A stretch of 64,000 nucleotides of DNA from Pseudobdellovibrionaceae bacterium (GTDB taxonomy: Bacteria > Bdellovibrionota > Bdellovibrionia > Bdellovibrionales > JAMPXM01), in the NCBI GenBank assembly GCA_947462815.1, contig CANHQR010000005.1, positions 25,041-89,040 of the forward strand, written 5' to 3'. This document shows, in pieces, positions 9,466-19,998 of this stretch. Position 1 is the stretch's first letter, and each line of letters opens with the position of its first letter. The position numbers and the translations under genes are program-made. A model generated the notes under the pieces. The model saw only the letters and a program-made list of their open reading frames with translations, did not search any database and had not been told where the DNA came from.

Positions 9466-11025
9466 ATGTCGACCACCAATGAGAAACCTACGGGGGACGC
9501 TGACCCATCAGCCTCGCCCACAGCCTCAAATCCAGACTCCTCCACAGGGGTATCGACGAATTTGAAGCGTGAGAACTTTGGTCGCGTGGCCCTGCGGAAG
9601 CTGCTGCCCATCTGGAGACGAAGTATCAAGTTTCTGGCGAGTCTGAAGTTGGCCGTCGTGATCATTATGATCCTCGGAGGAGTCACGGCCTACGGCACGA
9701 TCGTGGAAGCTCAGCTGGATGCCGCGGCCGCGAAAAAGCTCGTGTACGCCGCGCCTTTGATGGTGATTCCGCTGCTGATGCTCGCCATCTCATTGATCGC
9801 GGTCATGATCGATCGTTGGCCTTGGCAAAAAAAGCATACCGGCTTCATTTTGGCGCATATTGGAATTCTAATTCTGATGCTCGGCCAGTGGGTCACCAAC
9901 CAGTTTGGTGTCGATGGCAGCGTGACGCTGACTCGCGAGCAACCTGGGAAGTCGATCACCATTGCGCCGACAGATCTGACGGTCTTTTCGTCGATGGATG
10001 GGGCTCGATACGCTTCGATCTATTCGCGCGAAGTGGACTTTTTCTTGAAACCGGCCCGCGCGGATTCGCCCTTGGTGATTCCGCTTCCAGACGCGGATCT
10101 TAAAGTTGTCGAGTCGCACGCTTATGCGCTTCGCGATCAGAAATTTATTGAAACTCCCGAGAACGCCCAGGCCGGCGCGGCCCTGCGCTTTCAATTGGTG
10201 AACGATCAGGTCAACGTCACCGAGTGGATGTTGCAGCCGGCGGCCGGGCAGATTGAAACCAAAGAGTTCGGTCCCGCACAGATCAGCATCGTCGGTGAAT
10301 TTCCCCGCGAGCTCACATCTCGCAATGCGATTTTACTCAAGCCGCTCGACGGCGAAAAGCTGGCCTATGAGGTTCACACGGCGCGAGAGGGTGTTAAGGT
10401 GAAGCGCGGTCGTCTGAAAGCGGGTGAAAGCCTGTTGACGGGCTGGATGAAGCTTGAATTTCGTTTGCTCAAGTATTTGCCCCGAGCGCGAGAAGAGGTT
10501 CGCTACATTCCTCAGGATCGACCCACGCCCATCACCAACGCGGCGATTCGCGTGGAATATCGTGCGCCGGGTGAGGCCCAGGTTAAGTCCCAGTGGATGG
10601 GCCTCAATTCCATTTTGAAGCTCTTTTCCAATGATCAAGTTTACGTCGTTCAATTCGCGAATCGTCGAGTACCTTTGGGCTTTAATGTCGCGCTCAAAAA
10701 ATTTGAAATCGGTCGATATCAAGGCACGCTTCGCGCGGCGAGCTATCAGAGTTGGGTTTCGGTAGATGGTCTCGGTGAGCGATTGATTTCAATGAATGAG
10801 CCTCTCAAGCATGCGGGCTACACATTCTATCAGGCGAGCTTTGAATCCGATGAGCAGGGTCGTCCGGTCGCGAGCATCTTGTCGGTGAACCGCGACCCCG
10901 GTCGTTCGCTCAAATATTTGGGATCATTGCTCATCGTTCTGGGGACTCTGCACTTGTTTTATTTAAAACGTCGAACTGCTCGAGCTGCAGCGACAGCTGA
11001 ATCGAAAGCGTCCGCTGCGACTTGA
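9466..11025 (+). CDS. resB: Cytochrome c biogenesis protein ResB (system II)
   Basis: A 519-residue ResB/Ccs1 family membrane protein. Three helices cluster after a 55-residue Ser/Thr/Pro-rich cytoplasmic head: LAVVIIMILGGVTAYGTIVEA, APLMVIPLLMLAISLIAVMI and FILAHIGILILMLGQW. A large periplasmic domain (about 140-480) and a final helix (LGSLLIVLGTLHLFYL) follow. ResB pairs with CcsA/ResC to move haem outwards and ligate it to CXXCH motifs. The next gene is that partner, 18 bp away. The ATG at 9466 has no clear Shine-Dalgarno. The placement just before a haem-rich respiratory complex fits the role. Confidence 0.92.
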   Translation: MSTTNEKPTGDADPSASPTASNPDSSTGVSTNLKRENFGRVALRKLLPIWRRSIKFLASLKLAVVIIMILGGVTAYGTIVEAQLDAAAAKKLVYAAPLMVIPLLMLAISLIAVMIDRWPWQKKHTGFILAHIGILILMLGQWVTNQFGVDGSVTLTREQPGKSITIAPTDLTVFSSMDGARYASIYSREVDFFLKPARADSPLVIPLPDADLKVVESHAYALRDQKFIETPENAQAGAALRFQLVNDQVNVTEWMLQPAAGQIETKEFGPAQISIVGEFPRELTSRNAILLKPLDGEKLAYEVHTAREGVKVKRGRLKAGESLLTGWMKLEFRLLKYLPRAREEVRYIPQDRPTPITNAAIRVEYRAPGEAQVKSQWMGLNSILKLFSNDQVYVVQFANRRVPLGFNVALKKFEIGRYQGTLRAASYQSWVSVDGLGERLISMNEPLKHAGYTFYQASFESDEQGRPVASILSVNRDPGRSLKYLGSLLIVLGTLHLFYLKRRTARAAATAESKASAAT

Positions 11026-11043
11026 AGTCGTGAGGTGACTAAC

Positions 11044-12873
11044 ATGCATCCGAAACTCCGGCCTCTTTCTCAAGCGTCGATCATCGGGATCCTCCGAGCC
11101 TGCGAGGGCGCTTTGCGTAGCTCTCTAGCGATGGGTTTAGTGCTGACGGGATTCGCATTTGGGCTTCTCTTCAAAAGTGCGCCGGCACAGGCCCGTAGTG
11201 AAGGGCTGAACGAACTGGCGCTGTTGCCTGTGCAAGATAATGGTCGGGTGAAGCCGTTTGAGACTTTCGCCCGCGAAAGTCTGCAGCTGATCTACGGTCG
11301 AGAAACTTACAAATCGCCCGGACGAGATGGCCAGGATCCGGTTCGAAGAGTGGCGATGGAAGTGGTTCCCACATGGATGATGGCCGGCGATTTTTGGGAT
11401 CAGCAACCCATCGTCGAAGTCAAACTCAAGGCGCTCAAAGATGCGCTTGGGCTTGAGGCGACTCGCGATCACTACACGCCTATGGAGCTCTTCAAAAACC
11501 CTCGCCTGCAATTGGTGTTTCAAGAGCTCGCCGTTTTCAGAGAGTCGAAAAAAAAGCTGGATCCCTACAATCAGGCGGCCTCGCGTCTTGAGAGCCAGCT
11601 CGGTGTGTACCAAGGGATCAAAGATGGAACGTGGTTGCGTGTTTTGCCGCCCACTCCTGCCATCGTTGCCGATCACGCCGAAAAGGCAAAAGAGGGTCTG
11701 GTCATTCCCGATGCGTGGACACCTGTGGCCTCGCTTGAGGGTGAGCCTAAAGAAAAGTTCGCGGCCGTCCTCTCCAGTTATGTGCAAGCGTTACCGAATC
11801 GCGAGGGTGTCGTGGACCCGCAAGGCTCGGACCGCCTCGTGCAGTCGGTTCGCGAGTTTAAAAAAGTCGCTCACGCGGTGAATACGAATCTGTATCCGTC
11901 GCTGGAGGAAGGTTTCTTCGGACCGATGCGAGCTGAAGTTCACTACGAAACCTTTCATCCTTTTATGTGGGCCTGGATTCTCTATCTGTTGAGTGCTTTG
12001 GCGATGACCATCGCCTGGAATGCGAAGAGCGCGGGTGTGGTCGCAAAGTCCTATGGGGTGTCGTGGATCTTGGTGGGAGTCGCCTTCTTGCTTCATACCT
12101 ACGGCTTCGGCCTTCGTACGTATCTGACGGGTCGACCGCCGGTGTCGAATATGTATGAGACCGTCGTCTGGGTTTCTTGGGGTACCATTCTCTTTGCGAT
12201 GTTCTTTGAGTGGAAGCACAAGTCCCGCTACGTGTTGCTCGCCGGTGCCTTGGTGGCTGTGCTTTGTAACATCGTTTCGGATCTCTCGACCCATATCCTC
12301 GATGGAAGTTTGCAGCCGCTCGAGCCCGTTTTGAGGTCGAACCTCTGGCTGATCGTCCACGTGTTGACCATCACGATCAGTTACTCAGCTTTTTTCCTCG
12401 CGTGGGCGCTCGCCAATTTTGGTTTGGCCATGGTGTTGCGAGGGGAGAGCTACGCGTCGGCTCGAGTGCGCGATCTGGTTCAAGCCTGCTATCGCTCACT
12501 TCAGATTGGGGTGGTGCTATTGGCAGCGGGTACGATCCTCGGCGGAGTTTGGGCCGATTATAGTTGGGGCCGGTTCTGGGGTTGGGATCCCAAGGAGACA
12601 TGGGCGTTGATTGCGCTCTTGGGTTACCTCGCCATTTTGCACGCTCGACTTGTCGGCTGGGTTCGAGAGCGAGGCATGCTGATTGGTTCGATTGTCGCGT
12701 TTAACTTGGTCATCATGGCCTGGTATGGCGTGAACTTTGTCCTGGGTGCGGGTCTGCACTCCTACGGCTTTGGCGCGGGTGGTGTGGAATACGTGACGGG
12801 ATTTGTGCTCTTGAATTTGGCTTACGTGGGCGTGGTGGAGGCGGTGACGCGGTTGAGGGCCTCCCAGTCCTGA
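11044..12873 (+). CDS. resC: Cytochrome c assembly protein CcsA/ResC (system II haem ligase subunit)
   Basis: 609 residues. The C-terminal half is a multi-pass CcsA/CcmF-type domain with the haem-handling WWD motif WGRFWGWDPKETWALIALLG (about 505-524) and histidine-bearing helices nearby (GAGLHSYGFG near the end). The N-terminal half is an extracytoplasmic domain after one helix (MGLVLTGFAFGLLFKSAPAQA), starting LNELALLPVQDNGRVKPFET, a common extension in delta-proteobacterial CcsA proteins. I prefer the ATG at 11044, which has GAGG 8 bases upstream, over an in-frame GTG at 11035. With ResB it forms the synthase that makes holo-ActA and holo-ActE. Confidence 0.93.
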   Translation: MHPKLRPLSQASIIGILRACEGALRSSLAMGLVLTGFAFGLLFKSAPAQARSEGLNELALLPVQDNGRVKPFETFARESLQLIYGRETYKSPGRDGQDPVRRVAMEVVPTWMMAGDFWDQQPIVEVKLKALKDALGLEATRDHYTPMELFKNPRLQLVFQELAVFRESKKKLDPYNQAASRLESQLGVYQGIKDGTWLRVLPPTPAIVADHAEKAKEGLVIPDAWTPVASLEGEPKEKFAAVLSSYVQALPNREGVVDPQGSDRLVQSVREFKKVAHAVNTNLYPSLEEGFFGPMRAEVHYETFHPFMWAWILYLLSALAMTIAWNAKSAGVVAKSYGVSWILVGVAFLLHTYGFGLRTYLTGRPPVSNMYETVVWVSWGTILFAMFFEWKHKSRYVLLAGALVAVLCNIVSDLSTHILDGSLQPLEPVLRSNLWLIVHVLTITISYSAFFLAWALANFGLAMVLRGESYASARVRDLVQACYRSLQIGVVLLAAGTILGGVWADYSWGRFWGWDPKETWALIALLGYLAILHARLVGWVRERGMLIGSIVAFNLVIMAWYGVNFVLGAGLHSYGFGAGGVEYVTGFVLLNLAYVGVVEAVTRLRASQS

Positions 12874-13255
12874 GTAGATTTATGCAGCGCATTGAGCGGG
12901 TAGATTGAATCCTGGAATCCGCCCGGAGCCTGAAATTGGGTGGACCCTTCGATCTTGTCACGCTTTCTCGGCCGCATCCGTCCCCAAGCTTTGAGGGAAG
13001 GCCTTTGTGTCGGCGGCCTGGAGCGGGGACGCGAGGAAAATCCACAATCTCGAGGCTGGGCTTGGACGCATTGAGCCCTTCGTGGGTGGCCATGCGAGTT
13101 CGAATCTGTCGGAGAGTTCCACAGCAGATTCTTAAAACCGAAACTGCTGACACCTTCAGCATTCTCAATTTCATCTCGATATCTCGAGAAAAACGTTTTT
13201 CAATTGTTGGCATATCCATTACTTATGGAGTGCAACTTCAATTGAGGTCAGCCTG
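12874..13255 (+). other. 382-bp intergenic region upstream of the act operon
   Basis: No supported gene. Short frames here show no motif or ribosome binding site. The act promoter should be in this stretch. The 13200-13250 section is AT-richer and holds two copies of CAATTG (13201 and 13239), but I see no strong -35/-10 pair. No terminator hairpin with a T-run follows resC, so read-through from resBC into actA is possible. Confidence 0.4.
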
Positions 13256-13924
13256 ATGCACGTCGTGGATTCGTTCGTCCGAAATTCATTCGTCCGATCA
13301 ATTTCCTTTTCAGCCGTGAAATGCGCCGAGCATGGACTTGCATTCCTCCGGAACGCATCGTCCCTGAACGGATCGTCGCTGAAGACTTTTTCTCGAAAAG
13401 CCATTGTGCTGCTCGCGATCTTGTCGATGGCGACATGGCTATCAGCCTGTGGCTGGGAGTGGGGCTCGATCGGTTACAACAAAGGCTATGCTCCGGAGCA
13501 GCCGATTCCTTTTTCGCATGAGCTGCATGCTGGCCAATACAAGATGCAATGTCTTTATTGCCACTCCTCGGCCGAGCGCGCGAACCACTCTGCCGTTCCT
13601 TCGTTGAATATCTGTATGAACTGTCACCTTGTCGTGCCAGGCAGCGAAGGCAACCCTTGGATTCCCAAGCTGCAAGAGGCTTACGCGAAAAACGAACCGA
13701 TCGCGTGGAAAAAGGTCCACTTGTTGCCTGACCACGTGAAGTTCAATCACAAGCGCCATGTCGAAAAATACGGCGCGCCCCAAGCCTGTCACAAGTGCCA
13801 TGGTCCGGTGGAAAGCATGGAAACGATGTATCAGTTCTCAAGTTTGTCGATGGGCTGGTGCATTAACTGCCATCGTGAATCGGAGAACCAGGCGCCTGTG
13901 AGTTGTTCGACTTGTCACTATTGA
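13256..13924 (+). CDS. actA: Alternative complex III subunit ActA, pentahaem cytochrome c (lipoprotein)
   Basis: 222 residues with five CXXCH haem sites: CLYCH (99-103), CMNCH (120-124), CHKCH (178-182), CINCH (202-206) and CSTCH (217-221), the count expected of ActA. A hydrophobic stretch AIVLLAILSMATWLSAC ends in an LSAC lipobox (Cys65), so the mature protein is probably lipid-anchored on the outer face of the inner membrane. The leader before that stretch is long (about 48 residues), so translation may begin at a later non-ATG codon; the ATG at 13256 does have GAGG upstream. ActA passes electrons from the complex towards soluble cytochrome or oxidase. Confidence 0.94.
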   Translation: MHVVDSFVRNSFVRSISFSAVKCAEHGLAFLRNASSLNGSSLKTFSRKAIVLLAILSMATWLSACGWEWGSIGYNKGYAPEQPIPFSHELHAGQYKMQCLYCHSSAERANHSAVPSLNICMNCHLVVPGSEGNPWIPKLQEAYAKNEPIAWKKVHLLPDHVKFNHKRHVEKYGAPQACHKCHGPVESMETMYQFSSLSMGWCINCHRESENQAPVSCSTCHY

Positions 13925-14128
13925 TGCGTCGAGGGGGGCGTGAGAGCCGCTTCAGCGGATTTCTCCCTAGTCCACAGACAAGTCGATGAAGTGAGAAGGG
14001 TCGCGTGAGTCAGAGTGAGCAGAAGGGACCCGGGGATTTTAAGAGTTAAGCGCGAAGACTTCGACGGCTGACCCCGAATCCCAAACTGAGAGCGCGAACT
14101 TTAAGGTGCTGAAGAGAAGACGAGCGAA

Positions 14129-14218
14129 CTGAAAAAGATCGATCTCAAAAAGATCGAACTGGAAAAGATCGAACTTAAAAAGATCGAACTGGAAAAGATC
14201 GAACTGGAAAAGACGAAA
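14129..14218 (+). repeat. 15-bp tandem repeat array (about six units) just upstream of actB
   Basis: Six near-identical 15-bp units with consensus CTGGAAAAGATCGAA occupy 14129-14218, differing mainly at positions 3-5. They lie in the actB reading frame and would read as repeats of E/K-K-I-E-L, but upstream in frame there is only a stop (14102) and no ATG, GTG or TTG before 14222. They are therefore probably in the 5' untranslated region, unless a non-canonical start is used. The unit length of five codons keeps the frame open. Confidence 0.85.
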
Positions 14219-14257
14219 CGATTGTTCAGGAACGACAGAACAAAAGAGTGGGAAAAG

Positions 14258-17200
14258 ATGGATTCCAAACTTCAAGTTGGTCATCAAGATAGTCAGTCGA
14301 ACTCCCCCGCTGCGAGTGGTCCGGCCTACTGGCTGAGTCTCGAAGAACTCGAAGCTCATCCCGGCATGGCCGAGCGCTATGAAAATGAGTTCATGGCCTC
14401 GCCGCTTTCCGCCGATGATAATGGCTTCGCGCGCCGCGATTTTCTCAAGGTGATGGGGGCAAGCCTGGCCCTGGCCACGAGCGCCTGCGTTCGTCGTCCC
14501 GCCGCGACGATCATTCCGTACGCGAAAGCGCCTAAAGAGATCACACCCGGAGAGGCCAACTTTTATACATCGAGCTGGTTTGATGGGTACGAAGGTGCCG
14601 GTTTGCTCGTTAAAACTCTGGAAGGCCGTCCGATTAAGCTCGAAGGTAACCCTCAGCACCCGATGAACCTGGGTGCGCTCTCTTCACGAGCTCACGCGGA
14701 AGTGTTGTCGCTCTATGATCCGGATCGACTGCGAGGCCCACGTCGCAATCTGGTCAATAAGGACCGCAGTAACTCCGAATCGGTGTCGACGAAGTTTGAA
14801 GATGCCGATGCGGCGATTTTGGAAGTGCTCAAAAAAGGTGGTGTCGCTTTGGTGAGCGGCAGTAAGCCGTCGCCCTCTGTTCGCGCCATCATCGCTGAGT
14901 TTTCGCGCGCATTCGGAGCTCGCTGGGTCGAGTACGACGCGTTGTCTCTTGAGTCGCTGCGTGAAGGTCAGCGTTTGTCCTACGGACGCGCCGTTTTGCC
15001 GCGCTACCGATTTGATCTCGCCCAGTTCGTTGTTAGCATTGACGCTGACTTTTTGGGAACTTTGATCTCGCCGGTGGAGTTCACCAAGCAGTGGTCAAAG
15101 CGCCGAGATCCCGGCGCTACGATGTCGCGCTTGGTTTGCTTTGAATCGACGATGTCACTCACGGGCATGAATGCGGATGATCGCGTCCGAATCCGTCCTT
15201 CGCGCCAACTCGATGTCGCCTTTGCGCTTCTGAACCGCTTGGCTCGTAAGGGCGCGACCATGCCGGCGGGCTTGGCTGAATCGGCCAAGGCCTTTGCCGC
15301 AGCTGAAGGCGATTCTGGACTGGACGCTAAATTCCTCGATCGCGTCTCCGACGAACTTTGGAAGGCCCGCGGTGCGAGCTTGGTTCTGGCCGGTGGATTG
15401 GCCACAGCCACAGCACAGCAGCTTGATTTGCAAGTTGTCGTCAACGCTTTGAACTCGGTTTTGGGTAACGACGGAAAGACCGTTGATCACGACTCGGCTG
15501 TTTTCCAAACCTACACAGGTTCGGCTAAAAACTTAGCTGAGCTGATCCAAGATCTGGCCTCTGGCAAAGTGAAGACTCTGATTGTCGATGATCTCGACTT
15601 GATGACTTTGCTTCCGAAAGATGCCGGTTTCGCTGAGGCGATTAAAAAGCTGGAGACTCTGATCTACACGGGCAACCAGAACGACGCCACGGGCCGCCTG
15701 GCCAATTGGGTCTTGCCGGTGGGGAGTTCGCTGGAAACTTGGGGCGATCTTGAGCTTCAAAGCGGAATCTATTCAATTCAGCAGCCGACCATCATGCCGA
15801 TGTATGAAACTCGGTCGTTGGGTGAGCTCCTTTTGGCTTGGACGAAGTCGAGCTCGACAGCATCGCGTGCGAAGAGCTCGGAAACTTGGCTCGATTACGT
15901 CAAGGCGACCTGGTCGCAAGATATTCAATCGAAGACCGATTTGGGTCGCGGTAAAGCCTTCAGTGATTTCTGGATTGAGCTTCTGCAAACGGGCGTGGCG
16001 ATGTCGGGTGGTCGTCGTGAGCGAACTTCCTCGGCGCGTGCCTTTGTTGGTCGAGTCAGTGCAAAGCCGGCTCCGAGTCGCGCGGTGATGGAGCTCGTTT
16101 TGCACGCGAACTCGCAAATGATGGACGGGCGCTATGCCAACGTCCCTTGGTTGCAAGAGCTGCCCGACCCGGTTTCGAAAGTTGTTTGGGACAACTACCT
16201 GGCGGTGTCTCCGGCATGGGCCCGCGAACAAGGTGTGAAGCAAGGCGATGTGATTGAGATCACCTCAGGTGATTTCAAAATGCGCGCTCCAGCCTGGATT
16301 CAGCCGGGTCTTCATGATTCGGTTTGCACGATGGCGGTTGGTTATGGTCGCAAGGGTCTCGGCAAAGTCGCCGAAGAGGCGGGCTTCGATGCTTATCAGG
16401 CCTCGATGTTCAACGCCGGCCTACCCATTTTCAGCGGTCGTTTGGTGGAACTGAAAAAGACCAAAGAGCGCTACGAAATCGTGTCGACGCAGATTCACCA
16501 TGTGATGGAGAATCGTCCTTTGTCCCTCGAGACGACGAAGGCGGCCTACGAGAAAGACCAGAGCTCTGGCATTCATCGTCATCACGTGTTCACGATTTGG
16601 CCAGAGCATCAGTACACCAAGCACAAGTGGGCGATGACGGTCGACTTGAACTCCTGCACAGGCTGTTCGGCCTGCGTCGTCGCGTGTTCGAGTGAGAACA
16701 ACGTGCAAGTCGTCGGTAAGCGCTATGTGATGGAAGGTCGCGAGATGCACTGGATCCGCATCGATCGCTACTACAAAGGCGATATGGCATCGCCGGATAC
16801 GGTCTTCCAACCGGTGATGTGTCAACATTGCGAAAATGCGCCCTGCGAAACGGTGTGCCCGGTATTGGCGACTGTTCACAACGATGAAGGCTTGAATGAC
16901 ATGGCCTATAACCGTTGCGTGGGAACGCGCTACTGCGCGAACAACTGTCCCTACAAAGTTCGTCGCTTCAACTGGTTCAACTACGTGAAAAAGCGAGCTG
17001 AGCCTTTGCACATGGCCTACAACCCCGATGTGACGGTTCGTACTCGCGGTGTCATGGAGAAGTGCACGTTCTGCGTTCAGCGAATTCGTCGGGCGACCAA
17101 TGTGGCGAAGGACGAAAAGCGTCCGCTCCGCGATGGCGAGATCAAGACGGCCTGCCAAGAGACTTGCCCGGCCGATGCGATCGTCTTTGGCGACCTCAAC

Positions 17201-17416
17201 AACAAAGAATCACGCGTGGCGAAACTGTTCGCAGAGAAGCGCGCTTACACGTTGCTTGAAGAACTCAACAACCAACCCCGAGTTCGCTACCTGACTCGCG
17301 TTCGTCATGCGGAGCGCGCGAGTGAGAAACACGGACATGGCGGTGGACATGCGGCGGGGCGGGCCGAGGACCGTCAGGATCAAACGACAGGCGCGTTTGA
17401 AGGTGGGCTGGTATGA
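14258..17416 (+). CDS. actB: Alternative complex III subunit ActB, molybdopterin-like/iron-sulfur fusion protein
   Basis: 1052 residues. The N-terminus has the ActB leader [19 protein letters not shown] and a Tat-like signal [19 protein letters not shown] (about 59-77). A long region related to molybdopterin oxidoreductases follows (to about 740) without a cofactor-binding Cys pattern, as in known ActB. The C-terminal ferredoxin part (about 798-985) carries Cys clusters [37 protein letters not shown] and [14 protein letters not shown] for four Fe-S clusters. I start at the ATG 14258 (GGGAAAAG upstream), not the in-frame TTG at 14222. It overlaps actC by 4 bp. It relays electrons from quinol in ActC to the haems of ActA and ActE. 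Confidence 0.96.
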   Translation: MDSKLQVGHQDSQSNSPAASGPAYWLSLEELEAHPGMAERYENEFMASPLSADDNGFARRDFLKVMGASLALATSACVRRPAATIIPYAKAPKEITPGEANFYTSSWFDGYEGAGLLVKTLEGRPIKLEGNPQHPMNLGALSSRAHAEVLSLYDPDRLRGPRRNLVNKDRSNSESVSTKFEDADAAILEVLKKGGVALVSGSKPSPSVRAIIAEFSRAFGARWVEYDALSLESLREGQRLSYGRAVLPRYRFDLAQFVVSIDADFLGTLISPVEFTKQWSKRRDPGATMSRLVCFESTMSLTGMNADDRVRIRPSRQLDVAFALLNRLARKGATMPAGLAESAKAFAAAEGDSGLDAKFLDRVSDELWKARGASLVLAGGLATATAQQLDLQVVVNALNSVLGNDGKTVDHDSAVFQTYTGSAKNLAELIQDLASGKVKTLIVDDLDLMTLLPKDAGFAEAIKKLETLIYTGNQNDATGRLANWVLPVGSSLETWGDLELQSGIYSIQQPTIMPMYETRSLGELLLAWTKSSSTASRAKSSETWLDYVKATWSQDIQSKTDLGRGKAFSDFWIELLQTGVAMSGGRRERTSSARAFVGRVSAKPAPSRAVMELVLHANSQMMDGRYANVPWLQELPDPVSKVVWDNYLAVSPAWAREQGVKQGDVIEITSGDFKMRAPAWIQPGLHDSVCTMAVGYGRKGLGKVAEEAGFDAYQASMFNAGLPIFSGRLVELKKTKERYEIVSTQIHHVMENRPLSLETTKAAYEKDQSSGIHRHHVFTIWPEHQYTKHKWAMTVDLNSCTGCSACVVACSSENNVQVVGKRYVMEGREMHWIRIDRYYKGDMASPDTVFQPVMCQHCENAPCETVCPVLATVHNDEGLNDMAYNRCVGTRYCANNCPYKVRRFNWFNYVKKRAEPLHMAYNPDVTVRTRGVMEKCTFCVQRIRRATNVAKDEKRPLRDGEIKTACQETCPADAIVFGDLNNKESRVAKLFAEKRAYTLLEELNNQPRVRYLTRVRHAERASEKHGHGGGHAAGRAEDRQDQTTGAFEGGLV

Positions 17417-18810
17417 GTGAAGCACATATGAACACAGTGGACATGGCATCAGAAGTGGCTCGCAAGCCTCTGATCTTGGGTAACAAGACCTACCAGGATA
17501 TCACCAACGATATCTGTGAGCCTGTGGAAGCGGCGCCTGGCAAGAAGTGGCTCGCGCTTCTTCTGAGCGCCAACGGTTTGTTCCTGTTTTATCTCATTCA
17601 CATTGCGATCATCGTTTCGACAGGTATGGGACTTCTCGGAGTCAACAGTCCCATCGCTTGGGGAACGATGATTATCACCTTCGTTTTTTGGATCGGGATC
17701 GGCCACGCCGGAACCTTGATTTCGGCGATTCTGTTTTTGTTCCGCCAAAAATGGCGAACTTCAGTGGCGCGATCCGCTGAAGCCATGACGGTGTTTGCGG
17801 TGATGACAGCGGGGATCTTCCCGCTGATTCACACGGGTCGTCCTTGGCTGGATTTCTGGCTGCTTCCTTATCCGAACCAGCGGGGTCCGCTTTGGGTCAA
17901 CTTCCGTTCGCCGTTGCTGTGGGACGTCTTTGCGGTCTCGACTTACGCGACCGTTTCTTCGGTTTTCTGGTACGTGGGCTTGGTTCCTGATTTCGCAACC
18001 CTTCGAGATCGAGCCAAGACCAAGATTCGCCGTTTGATCTACGGTGCCTTGTCGATGGGCTGGCGTGGTTCGGCACGGGATTGGTCGCATTACGAAATGG
18101 TGTACTTGATTCTGGCGGGTCTCTCGACGCCGTTGGTTCTTTCGGTTCACACCATCGTCTCGTTCGACTTCGCCGTTTCTCAGCTTCCCGGATGGCACAC
18201 GACCATTTTCCCGCCCTACTTTGTTGCAGGCGCGATCTTCTCGGGTTTCGGTATGGTCGTGACTTTGCTGACACTGGTTCGCATCGGCTTCCCGAAGTTT
18301 AAGGACTACATCACCATCGACCACATGGAAGTGATGAACAAGATCATCATGGCCACTGGCTTGATGGTCGGTTACGCCTACGGTTCCGAGTTCTTCATTG
18401 CTTGGTACTCGGGCAACCCCTATGAGCAGTACGCCTTCATCAACCGCGCCTTTGGTCCTTACGCCTGGTCGTACTGGATCATGATTACGTGCAACGTTGT
18501 GATTCCGCAGCTCTTCTGGGTGAAGAAGTTCCGTCGGTCGATCCCGGTCATGTTTGTGGTGTCGATCTTCGTGAATATCGGTATGTGGTTTGAGCGCTTC
18601 GTGATCACCGTCACTTCGCTCCATCGAGATTTCTTGCCCTCAAGCTGGGGCATGTACGAGTGGTCGTGGTTCGATACGGCCATCTTGTCGGGAAGCTTCG
18701 GTATGTTCCTGACGATCTTCTTGCTGTACCTCAAGTTCGTTCCTGCGATTTCGATCGCTGAGGTGAAGCCCGTGCTCTATGTCGGCCGCCAGCGGCCGGG
18801 AGGTCACTAA
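17413..18810 (+). CDS. actC: Alternative complex III subunit ActC, NrfD/PsrC-like quinol-oxidising membrane protein
   Basis: 465 residues with about ten membrane helices, of the NrfD/PsrC superfamily. Landmarks: the first helix [60 protein letters not shown] with [15 protein letters not shown], and [20 protein letters not shown], as in ActC. It holds the likely quinol site at the periplasmic side and half-channels proposed for proton movement. The ATG overlaps the actB stop (ATGA) and its TAA overlaps the actD ATG, so the genes are translationally coupled. Confidence 0.96.
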   Translation: MSEAHMNTVDMASEVARKPLILGNKTYQDITNDICEPVEAAPGKKWLALLLSANGLFLFYLIHIAIIVSTGMGLLGVNSPIAWGTMIITFVFWIGIGHAGTLISAILFLFRQKWRTSVARSAEAMTVFAVMTAGIFPLIHTGRPWLDFWLLPYPNQRGPLWVNFRSPLLWDVFAVSTYATVSSVFWYVGLVPDFATLRDRAKTKIRRLIYGALSMGWRGSARDWSHYEMVYLILAGLSTPLVLSVHTIVSFDFAVSQLPGWHTTIFPPYFVAGAIFSGFGMVVTLLTLVRIGFPKFKDYITIDHMEVMNKIIMATGLMVGYAYGSEFFIAWYSGNPYEQYAFINRAFGPYAWSYWIMITCNVVIPQLFWVKKFRRSIPVMFVVSIFVNIGMWFERFVITVTSLHRDFLPSSWGMYEWSWFDTAILSGSFGMFLTIFLLYLKFVPAISIAEVKPVLYVGRQRPGGH

Positions 18811-19331
18811 TGTCTAAGTTGGGTGGAGTGGCCGGAATTTGGTTGGACGACCACGCTTGTGTCGAGGCCGCCGCAAAAGTTCGGGCCGCAGGATTTAAGA
18901 AGTTTGATGCGATTACACCTTTTCCCGTGCACGGCATGGAAGAAGCGGTCGGGATCAAGCGTTCGTGGATTCCCTATGTCACCTTTGGTGCAGGCACCTT
19001 GGGACTGACCTGCGGGGTCGCGCTTCAGTATTGGACGTCGGCGGTGAGCTGGCCCCTGAATGTGGGCGGTAAGCCCTTCTTCTCGGGTCCCGCTTTTGCG
19101 CCTGTCATGTTCGAATTGACAGTGTTATTTGCGGCCCTCTTCTCTGTGGGCGCATTGTTTGCGGCTTGTCGCTTGCCGAAGGTCGACCCGCCTGTGATCG
19201 ATCCAGATCTGACGAGCCACAAGTTTGCGATTTTCATTCCTGAAAATGATGTCGGCTACAATGCCGAGCGCTGCGAGCAATTGCTCAAGAGCTTAGGCGC
19301 TGTCGAAACCAAGCGGATCTCGGCCTACTGA
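18810..19331 (+). CDS. actD: Alternative complex III subunit ActD (DUF3341 family)
   Basis: 173 residues with two membrane helices (PYVTFGAGTLGLTCGVALQY and MFELTVLFAALFSVGALFAA). It opens with a soluble head containing AAAKVRAAGFKKFDAITPFPVHGMEEAVG, the characteristic ActD/DUF3341 sequence. It ends in a cytoplasmic tail FAIFIPENDVGYNAERCEQLLKSLGAV (two pieces, about 137-165). ActD is a structural subunit bound to ActC/ActF. One base overlaps with actC. Confidence 0.94.
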   Translation: MSKLGGVAGIWLDDHACVEAAAKVRAAGFKKFDAITPFPVHGMEEAVGIKRSWIPYVTFGAGTLGLTCGVALQYWTSAVSWPLNVGGKPFFSGPAFAPVMFELTVLFAALFSVGALFAACRLPKVDPPVIDPDLTSHKFAIFIPENDVGYNAERCEQLLKSLGAVETKRISAY

Positions 19332-19342
19332 GTGGGGAAGTG

Positions 19343-19966
19343 ATGATGAAAATACAATCAAACAAGCTCGCTTCGAAATGGCCGGCGTTCCTTTCTATCG
19401 GACTCACTTTGGTAATCGCGTTGACAGTTCTTCCGGCCTGCACGGGCGGAGACGGTCTGTCGAAACAGCCCAATGTGGAGTTAATCCAAGACATGATGGA
19501 TCAGCCGGCGCTTAAGGCACAGGACTCAGAGCCTGGTCAGCCAAACAAGGCCGCTTCGCGAATTCCACCTGAGGGCACGGTGCCGGTGGGCTACAAGCCC
19601 TATCCCTATCCAGGTCAGCCGGAGACGGCGGCGCAAAAGCTCAAAAACCCTGTGGCGGGCAATATGACGCCCCAGCTATTGGAAGTAGGCCGTCGAAAAT
19701 ACGAAATCTATTGCCAGGTTTGCCACGGTGAAACGGGAGCTGGTGATGGTCCTGTGGCCGTCAAGATGGCTTTGAAGCCTCCGGCTCTTACCTCGGAAAA
19801 GATCAAGACGATGAACGATGGTGGGATCTATCACATCATCACCGATGGTCAGGGTTTGATGGGTTCGTATGCCTACCAAATCGTGAAAGAGGAAGATCGC
19901 TGGGCGCTCGTGAACTACGTGCGCAATCTGCAAAAATTGTCAGATCGCGCATCGTCCAAGCAGTGA
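19343..19966 (+). CDS. actE: Alternative complex III subunit ActE, monohaem cytochrome c lipoprotein
   Basis: 207 residues. A signal ending in lipobox LPAC (Cys33) makes it a lipoprotein. One haem site, CQVCH (124-128), follows YEIY and precedes GETGAGDGPV, a class I cytochrome c pattern. A distal Met is likely in DGQGLMGSYAYQI, and the domain ends WALVNYVRNLQKL. Upstream is GGGGAAG; start codons GTG 19340, ATG 19343 and ATG 19346 are adjacent and in frame, and I chose the first ATG. ActE accepts or relays electrons next to ActA in the periplasm. Confidence 0.94.
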   Translation: MMKIQSNKLASKWPAFLSIGLTLVIALTVLPACTGGDGLSKQPNVELIQDMMDQPALKAQDSEPGQPNKAASRIPPEGTVPVGYKPYPYPGQPETAAQKLKNPVAGNMTPQLLEVGRRKYEIYCQVCHGETGAGDGPVAVKMALKPPALTSEKIKTMNDGGIYHIITDGQGLMGSYAYQIVKEEDRWALVNYVRNLQKLSDRASSKQ

Positions 19967-19998
19967 GCTTCAGATTTTAGAAAACGGAGAGATTGATT

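Noticed and set aside
14129..14218. CRISPR-like array
   Set aside because: Units of 15 bp are directly abutting with no spacers and no cas genes are near.
14039..14659. 206-residue minus-strand frame reading the 15-bp repeats as FQFDLF units
   Set aside because: Overlaps actB and has no ribosome binding site; the repeat merely stays open in this frame.
17761..18624. 287-residue minus-strand frame inside actC
   Set aside because: Antisense to a membrane protein; composition dominated by His/Arg/Asp, no family pattern.
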